Assembly (NCBI GenBank): GCA_039198065.1
Contig: JBCCTU010000005.1
Location: 225,052-289,051 of the forward strand
Length of the DNA stretch: 64,000 bases
Source: CALHVX01 sp039198065
GTDB lineage: Bacteria; Pseudomonadota; Gammaproteobacteria; Pseudomonadales; Azotimanducaceae
Direction of reading: 5' to 3'
The notes below the pieces were generated by a model. The model did no database searches, had not been told where the DNA came from, and saw nothing but the letters and a program-made list of their open reading frames with translations. This document shows, one piece after another, positions 1 through 7,383 of this stretch (positions are counted from its first letter, which is position 1; each line of letters starts with the position of its first letter). Made by a program: the position numbers and the translations under genes.

Positions 1-766
1 TGCCATTGTCGCACTCGATGCCGGCGGCTTCGGCCAGTTCCACGTTCGGAATAATCCCGATGCCGACGATGACGAGATCCGCATCGAAGCTTGTGTCACC
101 ACAGTGCACCTGCTGTACGCGGCCGTCGCCGGAGAAGCCGGACACCTGCGTTTTGACGTGCAGATGCACACCACGGCCCTCATGGAGCTGATGGTAATAG
201 GCGGACATGTGGGGCGTCGTAACGCGCTTTAGAATTCGGTCCTCCATCTCCAGCACATGCACTTGCATGCCGTGCGAAACGCACACGGACGCGACTTCCA
301 GGCCGATGTAGCCGCCACCGACGATCACGATCCGCTTGCCTTCACCGATCTCGGATCGGATGGCGTCTACGTCGGCCACGGTCCGCAGGTAATGAATACC
401 GGGCAAATCGGACCCATCGATGCGCAGTATCCGCGGACGGCTGCCGGTGGCCAGGATCAGGTGCTCATAGCTGTGCACGGCACCGGAGCTCGTCGTTGCG
501 GTTTGGGCGACCGCATCAATGGCGTCAACCCGTACGTTGGTCTCCACCGCGATGCCTTTGTCGGCGTAAAACTTTTCCGGTCGCAGGTAGACGCGCTCGA
601 GCGGCTGTTCGCCGGCAAGATAGGCTTTAGAAAGCGGTGGTCGCTGATAGGGAATGAAGGGTTCATCGCCGAGTAAGCGAATCTCGCCTTCGTAGCCTTC
701 CTGCTTGAGGCTTGCCGCTGCTTGGCCGGCCGCATGGCCTGCGCCGACGATTAGTACTCCACTCAT
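1..766 (-). CDS. FAD-dependent ferredoxin/rubredoxin reductase-like oxidoreductase (3' part cut off by window edge)
   Basis: The minus frame is open from the ATG at 766 to base 1, so about 255 N-terminal residues are present. It begins with an FAD-binding glycine motif (VLIVGAGHAAG, residues 4-14). A second dinucleotide-binding motif (VIVGGGYIGLE) follows near residue 150, as expected for the NAD(P)H site. This two-Rossmann layout, with a PPLSK segment after the first strand, is typical of reductases that pass electrons from NADH to a ferredoxin serving a Rieske oxygenase or P450. The C-terminal reductase domain would lie beyond the window. It is the third gene of a minus-strand run after the TetR and ACT genes. 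The partner ferredoxin is not visible, and the Rieske oxygenase at 37 kb is too far away to assign as its partner. Confidence 0.85.
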   Translation of the reverse strand, partial: MSGVLIVGAGHAAGQAAASLKQEGYEGEIRLLGDEPFIPYQRPPLSKAYLAGEQPLERVYLRPEKFYADKGIAVETNVRVDAIDAVAQTATTSSGAVHSYEHLILATGSRPRILRIDGSDLPGIHYLRTVADVDAIRSEIGEGKRIVIVGGGYIGLEVASVCVSHGMQVHVLEMEDRILKRVTTPHMSAYYHQLHEGRGVHLHVKTQVSGFSGDGRVQQVHCGDTSFDADLVIVGIGIIPNVELAEAAGIECDNG

Positions 767-807
767 GGGGTGCGCCCGCTCGTAATTTGCTTATCCGAAG
801 CGCTAGT

Positions 808-1230
808 TTACCGGTCTCCCGTGAGAACGATGCAGCCGTTGCTGCTGAAGGCGTCGCAGGCTGAGGCGAAATCATCGGCGGCGACCAGCAGGTAGTCGGT
901 GTCGAAGGTGGAGATCGCAAACAGGCTGATGCCCTTAGCCGCCAGGGTGCCGGCTAGGCGCGCCATGATGCCCACCAGCTCAAAGGCGAGCGGGCCCTCG
1001 ACCTTGAGCGCCCGCCAGCCCGGCTGCACCGTCGGAGGCTGCGGCTCCAACACCTGCGCCCGATGGGTCGGTAGTACGAGGCTCAGTTCTTCATCGGTGC
1101 GGGCGAAGAAAACCCAGGGCGTATCGAGCACGGCGGTCGGTAGGGCGGTATCTGCGGGATAGCGGCAAACGCTGAATCCGTCCGTGAGCGTGGTAAGGGT
1201 CAGCCTGTGCTGCATTGTATCGTCGGTCAC
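808..1230 (-). CDS. ACT-domain protein
   Basis: A 140-residue protein resembling the small stand-alone ACT (CASTOR/ACT_7-like) family. The C-terminal half carries the ACT pattern: a strand ending in KVEGPLAFELVGIMARLAGTL, then ISLFAISTFDTDYLLV. Members bind small ligands, often amino acids, but the ligand cannot be read from sequence. The GTG start at 1230 forms a GTGA overlap with the TGA of the upstream TetR gene, implying translational coupling. An ATG five codons in is the alternative start. The reductase gene follows 41 bp downstream. The family call is firm; the role is unknown. Confidence 0.75.
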   Translation of the reverse strand: MTDDTMQHRLTLTTLTDGFSVCRYPADTALPTAVLDTPWVFFARTDEELSLVLPTHRAQVLEPQPPTVQPGWRALKVEGPLAFELVGIMARLAGTLAAKGISLFAISTFDTDYLLVAADDFASACDAFSSNGCIVLTGDR

Positions 1231-1895
1231 CGCTCGAGTCCGATCTGTTCCGCGAGCCAGCTCGGAAACTCGCGTTCAACGTCTGCATCAAGCTCCAGTA
1301 GCGCGGTCAACGGTTTGCCGGCGATGCCGAGCCCCAGAGCGGTGGTAGCGACCAGCAGGACGATCATGCGAGCCTGTTTCAGCTCTTTAGCCGATGCGCT
1401 GGGTAGCTCTGCTGCCGGACCGTTGTTCTGCCCGTGTCGATACAACCGCATGGCCACGCGCTCGATCACGCCGCGAAACAGGTCCTGATTAGCAAGGATC
1501 GGGTCGGCGAAGCTGGCTCGGTTTTCGACCGCGGTCCAGGCGAGCAGCTGGGCGTGACCGTTGTCGGCAATCGCAGCGAACAGCTCTTCGCACAGCGTGG
1601 CGGGGGAGTCGTCCCGCTGCAGTGCCACCAGCACGTCGCCGAGCAACTCCCGGGTCATAAAGCGGATCAGCTCCTTCCGCATACCCTCGGAACTGCCGAA
1701 GTGGTGAATGATCGTGGCGTGGCTGATGCCCGCCTGATCGGCAACCCCGGTGAGATTGAGACCCTCAAGCCCCTGGGCCTTTAACCGAGCCGCAGCGGTA
1801 GCGAGTACGAGCTGCTTGGCTTCCGCCGCGGAGCGACGTCGCCGTTTACCGGGCGTGGTCGGTGAAGGCCCGTCGGGGGAAGTATTGACACTCAT
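1227..1895 (-). CDS. TetR-family transcriptional regulator
   Basis: A 222-residue one-component regulator. After a basic N-terminal tail (KRRRR near residue 18), residues 25-75 form the helix-turn-helix (LNLTGVADQAGISHATIIHHFGS), with the HHFGS ending typical of the TetR recognition helix. The rest is a helical ligand/dimer domain with no recognisable ligand. It is divergent from the Coq4-like gene across a gap of about 50 bp or less, and it is the first gene of the TetR-ACT-reductase run. This suggests it controls both directions and itself. A repeated TATTGACA element and a TGAC-N6-GTCA palindrome in the gap are candidate operators. Confidence 0.9.
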   Translation of the reverse strand: MSVNTSPDGPSPTTPGKRRRRSAAEAKQLVLATAAARLKAQGLEGLNLTGVADQAGISHATIIHHFGSSEGMRKELIRFMTRELLGDVLVALQRDDSPATLCEELFAAIADNGHAQLLAWTAVENRASFADPILANQDLFRGVIERVAMRLYRHGQNNGPAAELPSASAKELKQARMIVLLVATTALGLGIAGKPLTALLELDADVEREFPSWLAEQIGLER

Positions 1896-1925
1896 GTAGA
1901 TAAGGCTATATTGACATTCAAGTCA
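1883..1925. promoter_or_regulatory. Candidate operator region between tetR and coq4-like gene
   Basis: A 12-bp element of pattern TATTGACAYTCA occurs at 1883-1894 (overlapping the tetR start codon) and again at 1909-1920, 26 bp apart. The second copy runs into an imperfect palindrome, TGAC-N6-GTCA, at 1912-1925. Spacing of two to three helical turns and position in a divergent gap fit a TetR-type autorepression site. No binding data exist. Confidence 0.4.
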
Positions 1926-1947
1926 GTAAGCAGTGGACCCGTCAGCT

Positions 1948-2724
1948 ATGACAATGCCGCAGGATACCAAAGGCCCCACGCAGGCTTCGGTTGATCAACG
2001 GGCCCGACCCGGGTCTACGGAGCCGCGGGTTAACGGCCGGCTTCAGCCGCTCACGGCGTTTCGGGCACTGCGCCGGTTGATCGCCGACCCCGAGCGTACG
2101 GAAGAGGTGTTCGTCGTCATCCGTGCGCTTTCCGGAACGTCCCTGGAACAGGGCTACGCCCGCTTCCGTGCAACGGCGCTGGGTCAGCGCGTGCTTGCCG
2201 AGCAGCGCGTGCTCATCGACCGTTTAACGGATCGCACCGCACTCCGAGCGCTGCCGGCGGACAGTCTTGGACGAGCGTATCTAACGTTCGTCGAGCGCGA
2301 AGGCATCACCGCCGAGGGGCTGGTCGAGGCGAGCGATCATGAGTCACTCATCGCCGATCCGGGGCTGCTGCTGTTCAGCCAACGGCAACGCGACATGCAC
2401 GATCTTTGGCACGTCACCACGGGCTATGGGCGCGATACCTTCGGCGAAGTCTGCCTGCTGGCCTTTACCTACGCTCAGACCCGCAACCGGGGCCTTGGCG
2501 TTATTGCCCTCGCGGGGCTGGCGAAGCATCTTCGCCCGATGGGATGGGGCGTTCTGTCTGCATTCATTACGGCGTACCGGGCGGGCAAGCGCGCGCGCTG
2601 GTTACCGGCTGAGGATTGGGAGCTGCTGCTGACCCGGCCGCTTGATGAGGTACGCACAACCTTGGGGATTTCCGATCCGGTGCGCTATCGATCGTTGATC
2701 GCGCAGGCGGCGCCCGCGTACTGA
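1948..2724 (+). CDS. Coq4-family protein (ubiquinone biosynthesis-like)
   Basis: A protein of about 258 residues with the Coq4 signature: a metal-site HDxxH (MHDLWHVTTGYGRDTFGE) followed by a helix reading EVCLLAFTYAQTRN. In eukaryotes and some proteobacteria, Coq4 takes part in ring C1 decarboxylation/hydroxylation and organises the ubiquinone biosynthetic complex. Bacterial members are often not linked to other ubi genes, as here. The start is uncertain: an in-frame GTG at 1933 adds five residues, and neither start has a good Shine-Dalgarno. The gene is transcribed away from the TetR gene. The family is well supported; the function in this organism is inferred. Confidence 0.8.
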   Translation: MTMPQDTKGPTQASVDQRARPGSTEPRVNGRLQPLTAFRALRRLIADPERTEEVFVVIRALSGTSLEQGYARFRATALGQRVLAEQRVLIDRLTDRTALRALPADSLGRAYLTFVEREGITAEGLVEASDHESLIADPGLLLFSQRQRDMHDLWHVTTGYGRDTFGEVCLLAFTYAQTRNRGLGVIALAGLAKHLRPMGWGVLSAFITAYRAGKRARWLPAEDWELLLTRPLDEVRTTLGISDPVRYRSLIAQAAPAY

Positions 2725-2791
2725 GGTCTGGCGGGAAACTGTGTGTATCGCCGCCTATTCCGCCGCCTACACGAGAAGGGCAGCCGCCGGT

Positions 2792-3133
2792 TCAGCTTCC
2801 GGGTTTGTTTGAACCGCGCGGCATCGGCACCGGGAACGGCGCGACGTTGCCCGTCGTTCCTTCGGTGACCTTGGCGATACCTTCCTTTTCCACTTCGTCG
2901 ATGCGAATGACCGAGTGCATGGGTATGAAGCTTCGCTGTACGCCCTCGAACTCGGTTCGCAAGCGGTCCTCACCGGGATCGATCACCACCTGCGTTCGCT
3001 CGCCGAACACGTAGTCTTCAATCTCGATGAAGCCGTAGAGCTCGCTTTGATACAGCCCTTTGGCGTAGACCTCGTAGATCTGTCCCTGGTTGTGGAACAG
3101 AACCTTGTAGATGTGTTGAGTGGCGTCGGACAT
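2792..3133 (-). CDS. DUF1820 family protein
   Basis: A 113-residue protein beginning MSDATQHIYKVLFHNQGQIYEVYAK, the pattern of DUF1820, a small conserved gammaproteobacterial family of unknown function. The sequence suggests a beta-rich fold, with a YGFIEIEDYVFGE core and a proline-rich tail (PFPVPMPRGSNKPGS). The open frame continues upstream to 3487 through the 19-bp tandem repeat and into miaB, but family alignment and loss of sensible sequence before 3133 mark the ATG at 3133 as the start. It is divergent from miaB. Confidence 0.85.
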   Translation of the reverse strand: MSDATQHIYKVLFHNQGQIYEVYAKGLYQSELYGFIEIEDYVFGERTQVVIDPGEDRLRTEFEGVQRSFIPMHSVIRIDEVEKEGIAKVTEGTTGNVAPFPVPMPRGSNKPGS

Positions 3134-3218
3134 CGTTTTCCCGGCGCGCGGTGCGCGCTGACTGAATAAGGGATCGTGACACGAAAACATTGGTCCTGTC
3201 TGCGTGGATTTCAAGGCG

Positions 3219-3224
3219 TATAAT
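3219..3224 (+). promoter_or_regulatory. -10 hexamer of a likely miaB promoter
   Basis: A perfect TATAAT lies 150 bp before the miaB start, with no convincing -35 hexamer 16-18 bp upstream. If used, transcription would begin near 3231 and the whole 19-bp tandem array would lie in the 5' leader. The -10 match is visible; promoter activity is inferred. Confidence 0.45.
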
Positions 3225-3282
3225 CGCGCGCCGAGCGATTCGTTAATCGGCTCTCGATTTTCTAGCCCAACAATTCCACCCT

Positions 3283-3375
3283 GAGGCACTCCGTGAACCC
3301 CGAGGCACTCCGTGAACCCCGAGGCACTCCGTGAACCCCGAGGCACTCCGTGAACCCCGAGGCACTCCGTGAACA
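3283..3375 (+). repeat. 19-bp tandem repeat, 4.9 copies, each a Shine-Dalgarno plus GTG start
   Basis: Units GAGGCACTCCGTGAACCCC begin at 3283, 3302, 3321, 3340 and 3359. The first four are identical and the last diverges after GTGAAC. Each holds a GAGG six bases before a GTG (3293, 3312, 3331, 3350, 3369); the fifth GTG is the miaB start. Because 19 is not a multiple of three, neighbouring units are in different frames. Reading from units 1-3 gives 13 codons and then a TGA that overlaps the GTG two units later (GTGA); unit 4 runs 11 codons to a TGA at 3383. Confidence 0.97.
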
Positions 3376-4775
3376 AAGACGTTGACGATACACCGGCTGT
3401 ATCTGGTGTACCCGATCCGGGTACGCGGCGTCGTTTGTACGTGAAAACACACGGTTGCCAGATGAACGAATACGACTCGGCACGCATGGCCGATGTGCTC
3501 GCCGAGAGCCACGGCTACGTCCGCGTTGACTCGCCGGAAGAGGCCGATCTGCTGCTGCTCAACACCTGCTCGATCCGCGAGAAAGCGCAGGAAAAGGTGT
3601 TTCACCAACTCGGCCGCTGGAAAGCACTGAAACGCGCCAACCCACAGCTCCGCATCGGTGTAGGTGGTTGCGTTGCCAGTCAAGAGGGCGATGCGCTGCG
3701 GCAACGGGCCCCCCAGGTTGATCTGGTGTTCGGGCCGCAGACGCTGCATCGACTACCGGCGATGATCGACGCCCAAGATGCCCGGGCGCAGCAACCGCAG
3801 GCTGAGCGGCTCTCGGTTGTGGACGTAACCTTTCCCGAGATCGAAAAGTTTGACCACTTGCCGGAGCCACGCGCCGACGGTGCTTCGGCGTTCGTCTCGG
3901 TCATGGAAGGCTGTAGCAAGTACTGCAGCTTCTGCGTCGTGCCTTACACGCGCGGTGAAGAAGTGAGCCGCCCGGTAGATTCGGTCATCGACGAGGTGCG
4001 TTCGCTCGCCGGCCAGGGGGTTCGGGAAGTCAATCTGCTGGGTCAAAACGTCAACGCCTACCGCGGCGCGATCGATGACGACACGGCGGATCTCGCTGAA
4101 CTGATCTACTACGTGGCCGACGTACCCGGCGTCGACCGCATTCGCTTCACTACCAGCCATCCCATGGAGTTTGGTGAATCGCTGGTGCGTGCCTATGCCG
4201 AGGTGCGAGAACTGGCGACCCACCTCCATCTGCCGGTTCAGTCGGGTTCCGACGCTGTGCTTGCGCGCATGAAGCGCGGCCACACGGCGGACGACTATCG
4301 ACGCCTGATCGATCGCATTCGTGTAGCCCGGCCGGGTATTGCGTTGTCTTCGGACTTTATCGTCGGCTTTCCCGGCGAAACCGAAGCAGACTTTCGTGCG
4401 ACGCTCGAGTTGGTCAAAGACATCAACTTCGATCTGTCCTTCAGCTTCGTATACAGCGCTCGACCCGGCACGCCGGCTGCCGCGCTCGAGGACCCGGTTC
4501 CGGAAGCTGAGAAGAAAGCATGGCTTGCGGAACTGCAGGCGCAACTGCGCCGGCAGTCGGACGTCTATGCCGAGGCGATGGTGGGCACGGTGCAGCGCGT
4601 GTTGGTTACCGGACCGGCCAAAAAGGACGATGCATGCTTCGCGGCCCGCACGGAAAACAACCGGGTCGTGAACGTCCCGCTCCCGGCCGACGCGTCGAGC
4701 AGGCCCGACGGGTTCGTTGACGTGCGCATCACGGAAGCACTACCGAACAGCCTGCGTGGTGTGCTGTGTGTTTGA
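3369..4775 (+). CDS. miaB: MiaB, tRNA-2-methylthio-N6-dimethylallyladenosine synthase
   Basis: A 468-residue radical-SAM methylthiotransferase that adds a methylthio group to i6A37 of tRNAs reading U-starting codons. The N-terminal UPF0004 domain has its cluster cysteines at C30 (KTHGCQMNEYDS), C67 (NTCSIREKA) and C101. The radical-SAM CxxxCxxC lies at C182, C186 and C189 (EGCSKYCSFCVVPYTRG), and a TRAM-like domain closes the protein. The GTG start at 3369 sits in the last unit of the tandem array with GAGG six bases upstream; no upstream in-frame start avoids a stop. It heads the conserved miaB-phoH-ybeY-corC-lnt series. Confidence 0.97.
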   Translation: MNKDVDDTPAVSGVPDPGTRRRLYVKTHGCQMNEYDSARMADVLAESHGYVRVDSPEEADLLLLNTCSIREKAQEKVFHQLGRWKALKRANPQLRIGVGGCVASQEGDALRQRAPQVDLVFGPQTLHRLPAMIDAQDARAQQPQAERLSVVDVTFPEIEKFDHLPEPRADGASAFVSVMEGCSKYCSFCVVPYTRGEEVSRPVDSVIDEVRSLAGQGVREVNLLGQNVNAYRGAIDDDTADLAELIYYVADVPGVDRIRFTTSHPMEFGESLVRAYAEVRELATHLHLPVQSGSDAVLARMKRGHTADDYRRLIDRIRVARPGIALSSDFIVGFPGETEADFRATLELVKDINFDLSFSFVYSARPGTPAAALEDPVPEAEKKAWLAELQAQLRRQSDVYAEAMVGTVQRVLVTGPAKKDDACFAARTENNRVVNVPLPADASSRPDGFVDVRITEALPNSLRGVLCV

Positions 4776-4833
4776 TTGACAGCTTTCGGTGGCCAGATAT
4801 ATTTAGGCATCCATTCAAACGCAGGGTCACTCG

Positions 4834-6018
4834 TTGAGCGATCCCCCCGGCGCACCACTGGCTGCGTCTGAATCCGCAACTGCTTCCACCGACCAAGCCG
4901 AGCGTTCCGTAACACCGGAAGGGCGCGACACGTCTGCGCACGCGGGCGACTCGGGCCCAGTCGCAGTGGCCTCGTCTTCCGCTCCACCTGAGTCGACACC
5001 GCGACCGACGGTGCGGCAAACCACACTGAATCCGGACGAGCCGCAGCGGCTCGTTGCATTGTGTGGGCCGGTGGAGGAAAACCTGCGGCACCTCGAGCGG
5101 CGTCTAGACGTTCACATCCGCAACCGAGGCAATGAGTTCCAGGTCAGTGGGCCCGCAGCTCAGGTCGAGGCGTGCATTGCGCTGCTCAACCAGCTGTATC
5201 GCGAAACCGCAGACGGCGGCATGGTCGAGCCGGACCTGGTTCACCTGTATTTACAGGAGTCCGGTGTCGATGCCCTGTTGGCCCGGGAGACACCGTCGCC
5301 GCTTGCGGACGCAACGGAACCTGTGGTGGTACAGGCGGGTCGCAAACGCGTGCAGCCTCGCGGTACAAACCAGACCCGCTACGTGCGGGACATTCGAAGC
5401 CACGACGTAAACTTCGGTATCGGACCCGCGGGAACCGGTAAAACCTATTTAGCCGTGGTGTGCGCAGTGGAAGCGCTGGAAACCAATCGGGTCAGCCGCA
5501 TTCTGCTGGTGCGACCGGCGGTAGAGGCGGGCGAAAAGCTTGGTTTCCTGCCCGGTGACCTGGCGCAGAAGATCGACCCTTATCTGCGGCCACTCTATGA
5601 CGCGCTCTACGAGATGCTTGGTGTCGAACGGGTGACGAAGTTGATCGAGCGCAACGTCATTGAGGTGGCACCGCTCGCGTACATGCGGGGTCGAACGCTG
5701 AATAACGCATTCATCATTCTCGATGAAAGCCAGAACACGACCGTCGCGCAGATGAAGATGTTCCTTACCCGCATTGGGTTTGGCTCGACGGCCGTCATCA
5801 CCGGCGACGTTACTCAGATTGATCTGCCGCGGGGACAATTGTCCGGCCTTAAGCACGTCATGCGCGTACTTGCCAACGTCGATGGCATCGCAGCAACTGA
5901 ATTTCAGTCCCGAGATGTGGTTCGCCATCCGCTTGTGCAGCGGATCGTCGAAGCGTATGAGAGTTTCGAAGAGAGCAGCGCCTCCGACGACGAGGCTGCT
6001 GGAGACCGTGGCCGTTGA
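4834..6018 (+). CDS. ybeZ: PhoH-like ATPase (YbeZ)
   Basis: A 394-residue PhoH-family P-loop ATPase, in this position the partner of the YbeY RNase. Walker A is GPAGTGKT at 197-204, followed by RPAVEAGEKLGFLPGDL and the DESQN Walker B motif. Residues about 70-140 form the KH-like N-terminal segment. The first 60 residues are low-complexity Ser/Ala/Pro and make it longer than E. coli YbeZ (about 346 residues). That tail hangs on a TTG start (4834) with an AGGG eight bases upstream; a later start would shorten it. The 3' end overlaps ybeY by 11 bp, so the pair is probably coupled. Confidence 0.92.
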   Translation: MSDPPGAPLAASESATASTDQAERSVTPEGRDTSAHAGDSGPVAVASSSAPPESTPRPTVRQTTLNPDEPQRLVALCGPVEENLRHLERRLDVHIRNRGNEFQVSGPAAQVEACIALLNQLYRETADGGMVEPDLVHLYLQESGVDALLARETPSPLADATEPVVVQAGRKRVQPRGTNQTRYVRDIRSHDVNFGIGPAGTGKTYLAVVCAVEALETNRVSRILLVRPAVEAGEKLGFLPGDLAQKIDPYLRPLYDALYEMLGVERVTKLIERNVIEVAPLAYMRGRTLNNAFIILDESQNTTVAQMKMFLTRIGFGSTAVITGDVTQIDLPRGQLSGLKHVMRVLANVDGIAATEFQSRDVVRHPLVQRIVEAYESFEESSASDDEAAGDRGR

Positions 6019-6532
6019 GCTGCAGCTTCGCGTTCCGCTGAGCGGGGTCGATGCGAACGACCTGGCCACGGCGTTACCGTTGTGGGTAGACGCGGCTCTC
6101 CGTCATGCCGGGCGCAGTGCAGCAGACACCCCCACTCCGCGAGAGGTCTGTGTTCGCATCGTCGATCGCGCCGAAGGGCAGTCGCTGAATCGTGAGTACC
6201 GTGGCATCAACAAGCCGACAAACGTGCTTAGCTTTCCCTCGGAGCTGCCGGCAGCTCTGCGTGGCGAGCTCGAGCGTGAAGGACTGCCCGTTCCGCTTGG
6301 TGATCTGGTGCTCTGTGCTCCCGTCATCGCATCGGAGGCGCTAGATCAGGGCAAGAGCGTTCGCAACCACACCGCCCATCTCGTCGTTCACGGCACTCTG
6401 CATCTGCTTGGGTTTGATCACCTCGAAGAGGGGCCGGCGCAGGCGATGGAAACCCGTGAAGTCGCAGCGCTTGCGGAGCTCGACATTCCTAATCCCTACC
6501 TGTGGACGCCCGACCTGGAGGCCCTGTCATGA
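6008..6532 (+). CDS. ybeY: YbeY endoribonuclease (rRNA maturation factor)
   Basis: A 174-residue zinc-dependent RNase acting in 16S rRNA 3'-end maturation and ribosome quality control. The metal site HGTLHLLGFDH has H128, H132 and H138, matching the family HGxLHLxGYDH. NKPTNVLSFP near residue 68 is the second family hallmark. The GTG at 6008 overlaps the end of phoH; the frame is open much further upstream, but that part lies inside phoH and has no family similarity. The 3' end shares an ATGA with corC. The gene family and order are those of E. coli ybeZ-ybeY-ybeX. Confidence 0.95.
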   Translation: MAVELQLRVPLSGVDANDLATALPLWVDAALRHAGRSAADTPTPREVCVRIVDRAEGQSLNREYRGINKPTNVLSFPSELPAALRGELEREGLPVPLGDLVLCAPVIASEALDQGKSVRNHTAHLVVHGTLHLLGFDHLEEGPAQAMETREVAALAELDIPNPYLWTPDLEALS

Positions 6533-7383
6533 GTGAGGCGCTCGGCGTTGAACCCCGCCGATCTCTGCTGAAGCGATTGGGGGATCTGTTTTCTGACGAA
6601 CCGACCGATGCAGCGGAGCTTCGGGAGCTGCTGCAGGGAGCCGCCGAGCGGAACCTCATCGATGCCGATGCGCTAAACATTATCTACGGCGCTCTACAGG
6701 TAACGGAAATGACCGTGCGCGACATCATGCTGCCGCGCAAGCACCTGGTTGCGCTCTGTGCACAGGATCGCCCGGAAGCCATTTTTGAACGCATCATTGA
6801 GTCGAAGCATTCGCGCTTTCCGGTCTACGGCGATGACCTCGATGACGTCAAAGGTATCTTGCACGCCAAGGACCTGTTGCCGTTGGCGCTGGAGCGGGAC
6901 GCGGAGCTGTCCGAGTTCGACATTAAAGACTACATCCGGCCCGCCACGATGGTCCCGGAGAGCAAGCGGTTGATCGTTTTGCTGCAGGAGTTTCGGGCCA
7001 CGCGCAACCATATGGCTGTAGTTGTTGACGAGTATGGTCAGGTCGCGGGCGCCGTGACGATCGAAGACGTTCTCGAGCAGATCGTCGGCGAGATCGAAGA
7101 CGAGCACGATGTTGATGACGACGGACTCATCAAGCAGATGTCGGAAACGACCTTCAACGTCAAGGCAGCGACGCCTATTGACGAGTTCAATGAGCAGTTT
7201 TCCGTGGCCTTTGCCGAGGACGAGTTCGACACCATCGGCGGGCTGTTGCTGAAATCCTTTGGCCACGTGCCGGAGCGCGGCGAGAGCATTGTTCTTGGCA
7301 CGTTGCGTTTTACGGTCTTGAGTGCAGATTCCCGCCGCCTTGGCCTTCTCGAAGTGCAGCGCGCGGGCAACGCGCGCGCGTGA
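6529..7383 (+). CDS. ybeX: CorC/HlyC-family CBS-domain protein (YbeX)
   Basis: A 284-residue cytosolic protein with two CBS domains (about residues 65-190, VRDIMLPRKHLVAL and MAVVVDEYGQVAGAVTIEDVLEQIVGEIEDEHD) and a C-terminal CorC_HlyC domain (FNVKAATPIDEFNEQF, then FDTIGGLLLKSFGHVPERGE). Named for cobalt/magnesium resistance; recent work on ybeX links it to ribosome metabolism, in keeping with ybeY next door. The ATG at 6529 forms ATGA with the ybeY stop; an upstream in-frame GTG is less likely. It ends in a GTGA overlap with lnt. Confidence 0.93.
   Translation: MSEALGVEPRRSLLKRLGDLFSDEPTDAAELRELLQGAAERNLIDADALNIIYGALQVTEMTVRDIMLPRKHLVALCAQDRPEAIFERIIESKHSRFPVYGDDLDDVKGILHAKDLLPLALERDAELSEFDIKDYIRPATMVPESKRLIVLLQEFRATRNHMAVVVDEYGQVAGAVTIEDVLEQIVGEIEDEHDVDDDGLIKQMSETTFNVKAATPIDEFNEQFSVAFAEDEFDTIGGLLLKSFGHVPERGESIVLGTLRFTVLSADSRRLGLLEVQRAGNARA

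Noticed and set aside
3134..3487. Upstream continuation of the DUF1820 frame through the tandem repeat, encoding a repetitive peptide.
   Set aside because: The repeat-derived residues and the antisense-to-miaB part have no family similarity, and the DUF1820 start at 3133 fits the family.
5774..6007. An N-terminal extension of YbeY.
   Set aside because: It lies wholly within phoH in another frame and has no YbeY similarity.
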